The notes under the pieces: model-generated
Seen by the model: the letters and a program-made list of their open reading frames with translations, nothing else
Told to the model about the DNA's origin: nothing
Databases searched by the model: none
Shown here: one piece after another, positions 51,659 through 60,605 of the stretch
How positions within the stretch are numbered: the stretch's first letter is position 1
Layout of the letters: every line of letters starts with the position of its first letter
NCBI RefSeq assembly: GCF_000383575.1
Contig: NZ_KB911579.1
Coordinates: 2,822,523-2,886,522, forward strand
Source: Salinispora oceanensis
GTDB taxonomy: Bacteria; Actinomycetota; Actinomycetes; Mycobacteriales; Micromonosporaceae
Direction of reading: 5' to 3'
DNA length: 64,000 bases
Program-made: the position numbers and the translations under genes

Positions 51659-53520
51659 CCACGCCCGGGACGGCAGCGTTGTGGGCGGTGGTCGGCCTGC
51701 CCGCCACCGCCGGTGCCGTGCTGGTCGTCGCCCGGCCCGGAGACCGCGTCGCGGTGCGGGTCGCGGTGCCGGTCGCGGCCACGGCCGTGCTGCTGTCAGC
51801 ACTGGTCGCCGTCACCCGGCCGACGGTGGCGGTGCCGTTCCTGGCCGGCGTGGATTTCGTCCTGACGGTGGATGGGCTGGCCGCGCTGGTCCTGCCGACG
51901 GTGCTGGTGGTGACGCTACTGGTGCTGGTGGCCGCCGTCGGCGAGGCACTCACCCCGGCGGCGCGGTTCCACGGCCTGATGCTGCTGTTCGCCGCCGCGG
52001 CCGCGCTGACCGTCACGGCAGGCACCCTGCCGACGTTGCTCTTCGCCTGGGAGCTGATGGGCGCCGCGTCCTACGCGTTGATCGGGTTCTGGTGGTGGGA
52101 CGAGGCCCGGGTCGCCGCCGGCCGCACGGCATTCCTCACCACCCGTACTGCGGATCTTGGCCTCTACCTGGCGGCCGGGGCGGCGCTGGCCGGCGGCGCG
52201 GGCCTGGCCCTGGCCGACCTCGCCGCCAGCAGCCCGGGGTGGCGACACGTCCTGGCGGCCGGGGTCCTCGTCGCGGCGCTCGGCAAGGCCGCGCAGCTGC
52301 CGTTCTCCTTCTGGCTGTCCCGGGCCATGGCCGGGCCGAGCCCGGTCAGTGCGCTGCTGCACTCCGCGGCGATGGTGGCACTGGGCGGCTACCTGCTCCT
52401 GCGGATGCAGCCGCTGCTGGCCGCCACCGGCTGGGCCCCGTGGGCGGCCATGTGGGTCGGTGCGGGGACCGCGCTGCTGCTCGGCGCGGTCGCGCTTACC
52501 CAGCCCGACCTCAAGCAACTCCTCGCCGCTTCCACCTGTGCGCAGCTCGGGTTCGTGGTGTTGGCCGCCGGGGCCGGCGCGGTAGCGGGCGGGGCCGCGC
52601 ATCTGGTGGCCCACGCCGCGGTCAAGGCGCTGTTGTTCCTCGCCGCCGGGGCGTGGCTTGCCGCGCTGGGCACCAAACAGCTCGCCGGTCTGGCGGGGGT
52701 GGCCCGGCGCTGGTCGCTTGCCGGCTGGTCGGCCACGGTCGCGCTGCTCGCGTTGGCCGGGATCGCGCCGCTGTCGCTCTGGGCGACCAAGGACGCCATC
52801 CTCGCTGCCGTCCGCGAGGAGTCGCCGGCGCTGTACGCGGTCGGCCTCGCGGCCGCAGCGCTCTCCGCCGCCTACGCGGGGAAGGTTCTCGTCGTGCTCT
52901 GGCGGCGGGTCCCCGCTGATCAGCAGGGCGCGGTGGACGCGTACCGGGACCAGGAGGGGACCGGCACCGGGCGGATTCCCCGGGCCGGGTGGTTGCCGCT
53001 GCTGGTGTTGGCGGTCGCCGCCGCGGGCGCCGGGTTGCTGGCGCTGCCCCCGACCGGCGCTGTGGTCGCCCACGCCGTCGGTCAGCCCGGCGGCTATCAA
53101 CCGGTTCCGGTGGTGGAACTGGCCGCGTCGGCGTTGATCGCCCTGGCGGCCCTCGTCGTCGTGGCGCGGTGGCGGGCGCCGGCACCGCGCTGGGCACGGC
53201 GGTGGCTGGGCCTTCGACACGCGGCTTCGGTGCTGGTGACGCGTCCGACCCTGGCGCTCGGTGCGGCGGCGGCTCGGTTCGACGACCGGGTGCTGGACCG
53301 GGGCGTCGCGCAGGCGGCGCGGGCCACGGTCGTCCTCGCCCGGCGGGCCGCTCGGATCGACGAGCGCCGGGTCGACCGGACGGTGGAGGTTGTCGCGGCC
53401 GGGCTGCGGCGGCTGGGGCACCTCGCGCGCCGGCCGCAGACCGGGCAACTGCACCAGTACTACCTCCAGGCCGTGGTGGTGCTCGTCGTCGGTGCCGTCG
53501 TCCTCGTGGTGCTGGGGTAG
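51655..53520 (+). CDS. nuoL: Complex I antiporter-like subunit NuoL
   Basis: 621 aa, Mrp-antiporter-like. The key Glu in TM5 is kept (LLFAWELMGAASYALIGFW) and the Lys helices are present (SRAMAGPSPVSALLHSAAMV; HAAVKALLFLAAGAW). The long C-terminal lateral helix region (about 500-590) and the last membrane helix are intact, so it should lock onto the other antiporter subunits. ATGA overlap with nuoK. Confidence 0.93.
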   Translation: MTTPGTAALWAVVGLPATAGAVLVVARPGDRVAVRVAVPVAATAVLLSALVAVTRPTVAVPFLAGVDFVLTVDGLAALVLPTVLVVTLLVLVAAVGEALTPAARFHGLMLLFAAAAALTVTAGTLPTLLFAWELMGAASYALIGFWWWDEARVAAGRTAFLTTRTADLGLYLAAGAALAGGAGLALADLAASSPGWRHVLAAGVLVAALGKAAQLPFSFWLSRAMAGPSPVSALLHSAAMVALGGYLLLRMQPLLAATGWAPWAAMWVGAGTALLLGAVALTQPDLKQLLAASTCAQLGFVVLAAGAGAVAGGAAHLVAHAAVKALLFLAAGAWLAALGTKQLAGLAGVARRWSLAGWSATVALLALAGIAPLSLWATKDAILAAVREESPALYAVGLAAAALSAAYAGKVLVVLWRRVPADQQGAVDAYRDQEGTGTGRIPRAGWLPLLVLAVAAAGAGLLALPPTGAVVAHAVGQPGGYQPVPVVELAASALIALAALVVVARWRAPAPRWARRWLGLRHAASVLVTRPTLALGAAAARFDDRVLDRGVAQAARATVVLARRAARIDERRVDRTVEVVAAGLRRLGHLARRPQTGQLHQYYLQAVVVLVVGAVVLVVLG

Positions 53521-53524
53521 CCGG

Positions 53525-55015
53525 ATGCTGACCGCGATCGTCTTCCTGCCCCTGCTCGTCGCGGTGCTGCTGGCCGTCGTCCCCCGGTGCGGCGACGCCG
53601 CCGCGCGCTGGGTCTGGGTGGGTACGGCGACGGTCGAGCTGGCGCTGGTCGGCGTCGTCTGGGCGGGGTACGAGACGCCGCCGCCGGGACAGCTGGCCTT
53701 CGCCGTACGGGCGACCTGGATCCCGGGGGTGGGCAGCAGCTACCACCTTGGCGTGGACGGGCTCTCCCTGCCCCTGATGGCGATGACGGCGGTGGTCTTC
53801 CTCGCCTGCGCGGTGTACGCCCTGCGGGAGCGGCACCGCCCCCGCGTACAGGCGTCGCTCTTCCTGTTTCTCCAGAGTGTGTGCCTCGGGGTCTTCGCCG
53901 CGGCCGACCTGATTCTCTTCTTCGTCTTCTTCGACCTGTCCATCGTCGGGATGTACGCGGTGATCGCCGGCTGGGGACACGGCGACCGGGCCCGGTCGGC
54001 GCTGAAGTTCTTCCTCTACACCTTCCTCGGCTCGCTGGCGCTGCTCACCGGGTTCATCGGCCTGTACGCGGCCGCCGACCCGCACACCTTCGACATGCCG
54101 ACCCTCACCGCGGAGAACCCGCTCGCGGGGCGCCCTCTGGCCGGCGGCGTGGTGCTCGCCGCGATCCTGATCGGCCTGGCGGTGAAGACCCCCACCGTGC
54201 CGTTTCACACCTGGTTGCCGCCGGCGCACACCGACGCTCCCGCGGTCGGCTCCGCCGTTCTGGCCGGGGTGCTGTTGAAGCTGGGTACCTACGGCTTCGT
54301 GCGGATCGCCGCACCGATGCTGCCCCAGGCGTGGCGGGGTTGGGCGTGGGCTATCGTCGCCGTCGGGGTGGTGTCGGTCCTCTACGGCGCGCTGGTCGCC
54401 CTGGCCCAGACCAACCTCAAGCGGATGATCGCGTATACCTCGATCAATCACATGGGCTACGTCGTGCTCGCCGTTGGCGTCGCCGGTCTGGTCGGCGTGG
54501 ACACCGCGGAGCCGCGGGCGGTGGCGGTTACCGGTGCGGTCACCCAGATGGTCAGCCACGGTCTGATCACCGCTGCCCTGTTCCTGCTCGCCGGGGTCCT
54601 GTACGAGCGGGCCGGCAGTTACGACCTGCACGCGTACGGCGGTCTCGCCGCCCCCGCCCCGATGTTCGCCGCGCTCTTCGCCGTCGGCGCCTTCGCCTCC
54701 CTCGGCCTGCCGGCCTTCTCCGGCTTCATCGCCGAGTTTCAGGTCTTCGCCGGCAGCATCGCCACCGCCCCCGTGACGGCGGTGGCGCTGCTCGGCATCC
54801 TCGTCACGGCCGCGTTGTTCCTCCGCGCCGGGCAGGCGTTGCTGACCGGCCCCACCGCCGGCTGCGCGACGGGCTTCGGCGACCTGCGCCCCACCGAGCT
54901 GTGGTCGGTGGGGCCGCTTTTGGGGTTGTCCCTGCTCATCGGGGTGCTGCCGCGCCCGCTGCTCGATCTCATCGAGCCCGCTGCCCGTACCGTCGTTGAC
55001 CTGCTCGGCCGGTGA
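53525..55015 (+). CDS. nuoM: Complex I antiporter-like subunit NuoM
   Basis: 496 aa, about 14 membrane helices. VKTPTVPFHTWLPPAHTDAPAVGSA and KRMIAYTSINHMGYVVLAVG are NuoM signatures. The essential TM5 Glu of standard NuoM is Asp here: LFFVFFDLSIVGMY, Asp137 (codon 53933-53935). It starts 4 bp after nuoL and overlaps nuoN (GTGA). Confidence 0.93.
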   Translation: MLTAIVFLPLLVAVLLAVVPRCGDAAARWVWVGTATVELALVGVVWAGYETPPPGQLAFAVRATWIPGVGSSYHLGVDGLSLPLMAMTAVVFLACAVYALRERHRPRVQASLFLFLQSVCLGVFAAADLILFFVFFDLSIVGMYAVIAGWGHGDRARSALKFFLYTFLGSLALLTGFIGLYAAADPHTFDMPTLTAENPLAGRPLAGGVVLAAILIGLAVKTPTVPFHTWLPPAHTDAPAVGSAVLAGVLLKLGTYGFVRIAAPMLPQAWRGWAWAIVAVGVVSVLYGALVALAQTNLKRMIAYTSINHMGYVVLAVGVAGLVGVDTAEPRAVAVTGAVTQMVSHGLITAALFLLAGVLYERAGSYDLHAYGGLAAPAPMFAALFAVGAFASLGLPAFSGFIAEFQVFAGSIATAPVTAVALLGILVTAALFLRAGQALLTGPTAGCATGFGDLRPTELWSVGPLLGLSLLIGVLPRPLLDLIEPAARTVVDLLGR

Positions 55016-56421
55016 CTCAGGTGGCGTCGGAGATGATGCGCACCGAGCTGCTGCTGCCGGAGCTGCTGCTCGCCGGCGGTGCGCTCGTCGTCCTGCTCGG
55101 CGGCTCATTCGTGCCCCGCCACCGGCAGTGGATCCTGCGGGGGGTCGCCGCCGCCGTCTGCGGCACGGTCATCATCACCGCCGCGGTCGCGCTCTCCGCT
55201 CCGGCCAACACCGCCTTCGACGGCACCTACGCGATCGACACCGGCACCGGCGTCGCCCGGATCCTCGCCGCCGCCGGCTGCCTCCTCGTCCTCGCTCTCG
55301 CCGGGGACGAGCTCGCCGGGGCCGCCCGGGAGAGCGACGCCTACGCGCTGCTGCTCTTCGCCACCGCCGGGGCGGTGCTGCTCGCCGGCGCCACCGACCT
55401 GCTCGCCCTGGTGGTCGGCTTTCTGCTGGCCAGCATCCCGCTGTACGCGCTGATCGGCCTGGCCGGCACGGCCGCCGGTGCCGAAGCGGTGCTGAAGACC
55501 TACCTCCTCGGCGCCCTCTTCGGCATCCTGCTCCTGCTCGGTGTCACGCTGCTCGCCGGGATCACCGGCACCACGGCCTACGGCGAACTCGTCGCTCGGC
55601 TGCCGGACGCGCCGCGGCCGGTGGTCACCGTCGCCGCCGTCGCGGTGATCGGCGGGTTGATGTTCAAAGCCGGTGGATTCCCCGCGCACTTCTGGGTTCC
55701 CGACGCGGCCCAGGGCGGTACGGCCATGGCGGCGACGTTCCTCACCACCGTGCCCAAGATCGGTGCGTTGCTCGCGGTCCACCGGCTCGCCGGGGTCCTC
55801 CCCGGCTCCTCGAACTGGCCGGCGGTGGTGGCCGCGCTGGCCGTGGCGTCCATGCTGCTGGGTAACCTCGCCGCCTTCTGGCAGACCGACGTGCGGCGGC
55901 TGCTCGGCTGGTCCACGGTGAGTCAGGTTGGTTACCTGCTGGTGCCGGTGGTCGCCACCGGACGCAGCGACCTCGCCCAGCCGTCGTTGTTGGTCTACCT
56001 CGCCGGCTACACCGTGACCAACGTCGCCGCCTTCGCGGTCACCGCCGCGCTACCGCGGCACCGTGACCGTACGTCCTGGCGCGGGGTAGCGGCGACCACA
56101 CCGTGGCTGGCCGCCGCCCTGGTGGTGGCGCTACTCGGGTTGGTCGGCACCCCGCCGACAGCGGTCTTCGTCGGGAAACTGACCGCCGCGAGCGCCGCCT
56201 GGGACGGCGGGTACGCGTGGCTGGCGGTCGTCGTGTTCGGCAACTCCGCACTCAGCCTCTTCTACTACCTGCGGTGGTTGGTTCCGCTCTATCAACCCTG
56301 GGCGGTCGCCCCGCCCGACCGCCCAGGGCGATGGAGTGCGACGGTGGCCGTCGTGGCAGCCGCGCTCAGCCTCGTCGTTGGGGTCGCCGCCGGCCTGGTG
56401 TGGCGGGCCGCCGGCGGTTAG
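55012..56421 (+). CDS. nuoN: Complex I antiporter-like subunit NuoN
   Basis: 469 aa, about 14 membrane helices. KAGGFPAHFWVPDAAQGGTAMAATFLTT and GWSTVSQVGYLLVPV are NuoN-like. The place of the TM5 Glu reads ALVVGFLLASIPLYALIG, where the carboxylate is absent (Leu or Phe). The pathway Lys helices remain. It is the last gene of the operon. Confidence 0.9.
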   Translation: MTQVASEMMRTELLLPELLLAGGALVVLLGGSFVPRHRQWILRGVAAAVCGTVIITAAVALSAPANTAFDGTYAIDTGTGVARILAAAGCLLVLALAGDELAGAARESDAYALLLFATAGAVLLAGATDLLALVVGFLLASIPLYALIGLAGTAAGAEAVLKTYLLGALFGILLLLGVTLLAGITGTTAYGELVARLPDAPRPVVTVAAVAVIGGLMFKAGGFPAHFWVPDAAQGGTAMAATFLTTVPKIGALLAVHRLAGVLPGSSNWPAVVAALAVASMLLGNLAAFWQTDVRRLLGWSTVSQVGYLLVPVVATGRSDLAQPSLLVYLAGYTVTNVAAFAVTAALPRHRDRTSWRGVAATTPWLAAALVVALLGLVGTPPTAVFVGKLTAASAAWDGGYAWLAVVVFGNSALSLFYYLRWLVPLYQPWAVAPPDRPGRWSATVAVVAAALSLVVGVAAGLVWRAAGG

Positions 56422-56480
56422 TTGGCTGATGAGGTCGCGGCGCGGTGCGAGTGGGCCGGAGCACGAGGTCGGCGGCGGGG

Positions 56481-56552
56481 CTCGCCGGGCACCTGTCGCC
56501 GGAGCTCACCGGGCACCTGTCGCCGGCGCTCACCGGGCACCTACCGACCGGT
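56481..56552. repeat. Three 24-bp tandem repeats at the echA 3' end
   Basis: Units at 56481-56504, 56505-56528 and 56529-56552, consensus CTCACCGGGCACCTGTCGCC plus GGNG. The third unit overlaps the stop of the enoyl-CoA hydratase gene. It lies between convergent nuoN and echA. Confidence 0.85.
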
Positions 56553-57305
56553 GAACTGTGGCGCCCGCTTGTCTAGGAAGGCCTGCATCCCCTCCCGCTG
56601 GTCGGCGGTGCCGAACAGGGAGTGGAAGCTGCGTCGCTCAAAGCGGACCCCCTCCCGCAGGCCGGTCTCCAGCGCGTGGTCAACCGCCTCGCAGGCGGCC
56701 GTGGTGGCCGCTTTGCCGAATCCGGCCACCGTCCGGGCGACGCCCTCCGCCTCCGTTAGCAGCTGGTCGGCCGGAACGACCCGGGAGACCAGGCCGCTGC
56801 GCTCGGCCTCCTCGGCGGTCATGAGCCGGCCGGTCAGAACCAGGTCCATAGCCTTGGCCTTGCCCACGAGCCGGGTCAACCGCTGCGTGCCACCGATGCC
56901 GGGGATCACGCCGAGTTTGATCTCCGGCTGCCCGAAGCGAGCCGTGTCGGCGGCGACGATGATGTCGCACATCATCGCCAGTTCACAGCCGCCGCCGAGG
57001 GCATAACCGGCGACCGCCGCCACGGTGGGCGTGCGAAGCGCGGTGAACGCCTCCCAGCCGGCGAAGAAGTCCTCGACCACCATCTCCGCGGCTGACTTCG
57101 CCGCCATCTCCCGGATGTCCGCACCCGCCGCGAAGAACTGGTCGGTGCCGGTGAGGACGAAACAACCGACGCCCGGGTCGGCATCCAGCGGCTGCAGCGT
57201 GGCCAGCAGCTCGGTCAGCAGTTCGGTGTTGAGCGCGTTGCGGGCGGCGGGCCGGTTCAGCCGTACGGTGACGACCCGGTCGGTTCGCTCCACGATGAGG
57301 TGCAC
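56541..57305 (-). CDS. Enoyl-CoA hydratase/isomerase
   Basis: 254 aa crotonase. AAGADIREM forms the oxyanion hole, [17 protein letters not shown] the second; Glu residues at [17 protein letters not shown] are kept, which fits hydratase activity. GTG start after GGAG. It lies 17 bp after the TmpA-like reductase on the same strand and may be part of the same transcript, but it also resembles ordinary beta-oxidation hydratases. Confidence 0.88.
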   Translation of the reverse strand: MHLIVERTDRVVTVRLNRPAARNALNTELLTELLATLQPLDADPGVGCFVLTGTDQFFAAGADIREMAAKSAAEMVVEDFFAGWEAFTALRTPTVAAVAGYALGGGCELAMMCDIIVAADTARFGQPEIKLGVIPGIGGTQRLTRLVGKAKAMDLVLTGRLMTAEEAERSGLVSRVVPADQLLTEAEGVARTVAGFGKAATTAACEAVDHALETGLREGVRFERRSFHSLFGTADQREGMQAFLDKRAPQFTGR

Positions 57306-57322
57306 AGTCTTCTCCTTGTCGC

Positions 57323-58714
57323 TCAGGAGTCCCAGATGGCGCCGTAGGCGGGGATGCCTCGTTGCTCCAGCCCGTGGACGACCTGCCAGGTCAGCTTCTT
57401 GTTGGAGATGCAGATGACGGCTTCGGCGCCGTGTTCGCGGTAGGCGCGGTAGGCCAGGGCCACCATGTCGGGCTTACCGTCGGTGGCGGTGTCCCAGATC
57501 GTGGCGCCCGGCCGGGCGGTGCGAATCTCGTCGATCAACGCGTCGCCGTAGGTGGTCCGGGGGCTACGGACCGCCCAGACCAGGTGCGACGGGACCGCAT
57601 CTGCCAGCAGGTGGGGCAGCACCGGCCCGATTCCGCTGCCGGTGGCGACGTAGACCACCTTGGTGAAGAGCGTCTCGATGTTGGCCACCCCGGCGGTGGT
57701 GATGCCCTTGACCCACAGGTGGGACGGGGGGTCGTCCACGAGGGCGCCGGTCCAGTCGCCCGCGCGGGAGATGGTGATGCGGAAGCGCCGTTGCCCTGGC
57801 ACGGGGACGTTGGCGAATGAGTGCCACTCCAGCAGCGGGCTACGGCTGACCGCGGTGGAGGAGCCGGGGAAGGGAACCCGGCGCCGCTCGAGCTGGACCA
57901 GCGCGACGTGGGTGGAGGGTCGTTCGACGTCCACGGGCACCCGGCGCAGGCGGAGCCACGGCAGAGCGACGCTGAACGTCATCAGGGCGAGTGCCCAACT
58001 GCTCGCCTCGGTCAGCAGCGCGGTGGCGAGCGGTCGGGAACCGGGCTCTGCGGCGATCAGCAGGACCGTCAGCGCCCAGAACAGCGTCAGGGCCAGCCAC
58101 CCGCCGAAGCGGTGGACTCGCTCGAACAGGTCGTGGTGCCGGGCGCGTACCGGGGGCAGGGCGGTGCCGCAGACGGTGAGGAGCAGCGCGACCAACAGGT
58201 AGGTCACGACCAGGGTCGCGGGCAGGCCCGAGCCGGACCGGAGGGCCTCGACGGTGGCGGTCGCGGCGAAGGCGAGGAACCACAGGGTCCCGGCGAGCGC
58301 GCCGCCGACGTGTAGCCCACCGAAGTGGTAGACCTTGCCGAGGGTCCGGCGGATGCGCAGGGGCCAACTTGTTCGGGCCCGGGTGGCCAGCCAGAAGAAC
58401 AGATTGATGACGTACTGCTGTCGGACGACGACGGCGAGGGTGAAGTTCGCCAGGGTTAGGTCGGCGAGCTGGGAGGTCGGCAGCTCGGCAGTGGACCATC
58501 CACCGGGGCCGAGCCCGTACCCGGCCAGGCCGAGGTTCACGACCAACACCACCGCGGCCAGCCGGTGATAGTGCGTCAGGGCCGGGTGCGCGAAGATTCG
58601 CCGCGGTAGCGGAAGCCGTGGTGGCAGCGTGACGCTACGGGCGGAGCGTGCGGAGTCCGGAGCCGCGCTGGCCGGTGGGGCGGGCCGTGTTCTGGTCAGC
58701 GGGGTGGTGGTCAT
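57323..58714 (-). CDS. TmpA-like membrane flavoprotein oxidoreductase
   Basis: 463 aa. Six or so membrane helices (about 50-255) contain His residues arranged as in ferric-reductase-like b-heme proteins ([24 protein letters not shown]). A soluble FAD/NAD(P)-binding part follows: [26 protein letters not shown] and the nucleotide motif [16 protein letters not shown]. It resembles TmpA, a membrane flavoprotein that affects conidiation in Aspergillus nidulans. Its start overlaps the adenylation gene stop (ATGA), so the two are co-translated. No close function in bacteria is established. Confidence 0.8.
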   Translation of the reverse strand: MTTTPLTRTRPAPPASAAPDSARSARSVTLPPRLPLPRRIFAHPALTHYHRLAAVVLVVNLGLAGYGLGPGGWSTAELPTSQLADLTLANFTLAVVVRQQYVINLFFWLATRARTSWPLRIRRTLGKVYHFGGLHVGGALAGTLWFLAFAATATVEALRSGSGLPATLVVTYLLVALLLTVCGTALPPVRARHHDLFERVHRFGGWLALTLFWALTVLLIAAEPGSRPLATALLTEASSWALALMTFSVALPWLRLRRVPVDVERPSTHVALVQLERRRVPFPGSSTAVSRSPLLEWHSFANVPVPGQRRFRITISRAGDWTGALVDDPPSHLWVKGITTAGVANIETLFTKVVYVATGSGIGPVLPHLLADAVPSHLVWAVRSPRTTYGDALIDEIRTARPGATIWDTATDGKPDMVALAYRAYREHGAEAVICISNKKLTWQVVHGLEQRGIPAYGAIWDS

Positions 58715-60357
58715 CGCGTCGCCTCTCGCTCGTGGTCGGTTACGAGCCGGCGGAGGGCGGTCTTGTCGATCTTTCCTCGGCTGGTTGTCGGAAGCTCCGG
58801 CAGGGTGTGCACGGTCTCTGGCACGCAGTAGTACGGCAGTGCCTCGGAGACGGCCATCCGGGCGAGCCCCGAATCCACCTGGGTGGGTGCCACGAATGAG
58901 ACGAGAGTGCGGTCATCCAGTTTGATGGTCGCCGCTCGGGTGCAGCCCGGTACCGCCTCCAGAATCGCCGACACCGAGTCCAGCTCCACCCGAAAACCAC
59001 GGACCTTTACCTGGTCGTCAGTCCGTCCGAAGTGTTCCAACTCGCCGTCGGGGGTCCAGCGCCCCAGATCCCGGGTGCGGAACATTCGGCGTCCGCCGCC
59101 GAGGAACGGGTCGAGGGCGTACCGTTCGGCGGTGAGCTGAGGATTTCCGAGGTACCCCGCCGAGACACAGTCACCTCCGGCCCACATCTCACCGACCGCG
59201 CCGATCGGGCAGGGCCGAAGGTCGGCGTCGAGCACGTACACGGTGTTGTTGGGGGTCGGCCGGCCAATGGTGAGTCGTTCGGTGGTCGGGTGGTGCCGGC
59301 TCATCGTGTTGACGATCGTGGTTTCGGTGGGGCCGCAAGAGTTGTAGAAGGAACAGACCGCGGACCAGGTGTCCGCGAGCGACCGGGGGCAGGGCTCACC
59401 GGCGACCGCCACGACCCGGACCCGGCGACACTGGTCTGGGGCGATGCGGCTGAGCACCGTGGGGGTCGCGATGATGACGTCCACCCGGGACATCGTCTCG
59501 GCGATGTCTGGGCCGCGGATGACGAGCGTGGCACCGTGGCTGAGCGCCCCCAGGATCTCCCAGGCGGCCATGTCGAAGGCGATGTTGAGAATCTGGCCGA
59601 CCCGCCATCCCGGCTGGATACCGAGGTCGCCGGGGGAGGTCAGCAGGATGTTGCAGATGTTGCGGTGGGTCACGACCACGCCGTTGGGGCGTCCGGTGCT
59701 GCCAGAGGTGAACAGCACGTAGCAGGGGTCGTCGGGCTGAGGCGGCGTCGTCGGGGTGAAGCGACGGACAGGGCGTTCGGCGGGCTCCGCAGCCCAGCTG
59801 TCCAGGGCGATCACGACGTGGCCGTCGGGAGCCGGAATGCGCTCGGCGGTGGCGGCGAGCGTCAGGATCACCCGGGTCTCGGCGGTCTGGATGACATGCT
59901 GCAACTGGGCCGCGGGCACGGAGTCGACGTGTTGTGGCACGTAGGCTGCGCCGGACTTCAAGGCCGCGATCAGGCCGACGACCATGGGGATCGACCTCCG
60001 GACGAAGAGCGCGACCCGGTCGCCGGGACGGACGCCGGAGGCGGCGAGCCGGGCTGCCAACTGGTCGGCTCGCCGGTCCAACTCGCGGTAGGTGATGGTC
60101 TCGTCGCCGTGTTCGACGGCGACGGCATCCGGGGTGACGGTGGCCCAGTACTCGAAGGCGTGGTGGATGTGGGAGTACGCGACGGATTCGGTGGGCCCGT
60201 GACCGAAGCGTACGAATAGCTCGCGGTCGCGGGGTGGCAAGGTTGCCAGTGGCTCTGGCAATTGACGGGGGAGCGACGGGGCGGGCACGTTCGGGCGGCT
60301 GGTGGTTCGGGTTGAATTAGTTGTCTTTCCGGTTTGGGTAGTTGAGGTGCGCTGCAT
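58711..60357 (-). CDS. Stand-alone NRPS-type adenylation enzyme
   Basis: 548 aa with all core motifs: LFTSGSTGRPNGVVVTH (A3), FDMAAWEI (A4), NSCGPTETT (A5), FRTRDLGRW (A7), FGRTDDQVKVRGFRVE (A8) and TSRGKIDK with the catalytic Lys (A10). There is no carrier or condensation domain; the protein ends about 15 residues after A10. The pocket residues I read by alignment to GrsA are D-M-W-I-A-A-S-I-V; the Asp at 235 suggests an alpha-amino acid, but the code is unfamiliar. It is co-translated with the TmpA-like reductase. Confidence 0.88.
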   Translation of the reverse strand: MQRTSTTQTGKTTNSTRTTSRPNVPAPSLPRQLPEPLATLPPRDRELFVRFGHGPTESVAYSHIHHAFEYWATVTPDAVAVEHGDETITYRELDRRADQLAARLAASGVRPGDRVALFVRRSIPMVVGLIAALKSGAAYVPQHVDSVPAAQLQHVIQTAETRVILTLAATAERIPAPDGHVVIALDSWAAEPAERPVRRFTPTTPPQPDDPCYVLFTSGSTGRPNGVVVTHRNICNILLTSPGDLGIQPGWRVGQILNIAFDMAAWEILGALSHGATLVIRGPDIAETMSRVDVIIATPTVLSRIAPDQCRRVRVVAVAGEPCPRSLADTWSAVCSFYNSCGPTETTIVNTMSRHHPTTERLTIGRPTPNNTVYVLDADLRPCPIGAVGEMWAGGDCVSAGYLGNPQLTAERYALDPFLGGGRRMFRTRDLGRWTPDGELEHFGRTDDQVKVRGFRVELDSVSAILEAVPGCTRAATIKLDDRTLVSFVAPTQVDSGLARMAVSEALPYYCVPETVHTLPELPTTSRGKIDKTALRRLVTDHEREATR

Positions 60358-60456
60358 GGGTCCTACTTCCTGGCTTGGGTTCCAGACCGATGGCGACAGC
60401 GCAGGTCGCCGTCTCCAGAGAAGCGGACCGATCGTGAATGGACATGCTTATATCGA

Positions 60457-60470
60457 TTTACGTAAGTAAA
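60457..60470. promoter_or_regulatory. AT-rich site with TTTAC/GTAAA inverted repeat upstream of the adenylation gene
   Basis: TTTAC-gtaa-GTAAA lies about 100 bp upstream of the adenylation gene in a sharply AT-rich stretch (60440-60490). A TATAAG -10 is adjacent on the minus strand. It is a good place for a promoter and operator of the adenylation/TmpA pair. Confidence 0.45.
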
Positions 60471-60605
60471 TGGTAATAGATTTAGATGTATCAGGGTCGG
60501 CGGGTTTTGCGCAGGGATGGGGTGGCTCCGGCGCCGGGGTGCGAGCGCGGGTTGGCCTCCGACGGCAGGTGGTGCCGCGCCGACGGGCGCCAGTGAGTCC
60601 GATCG

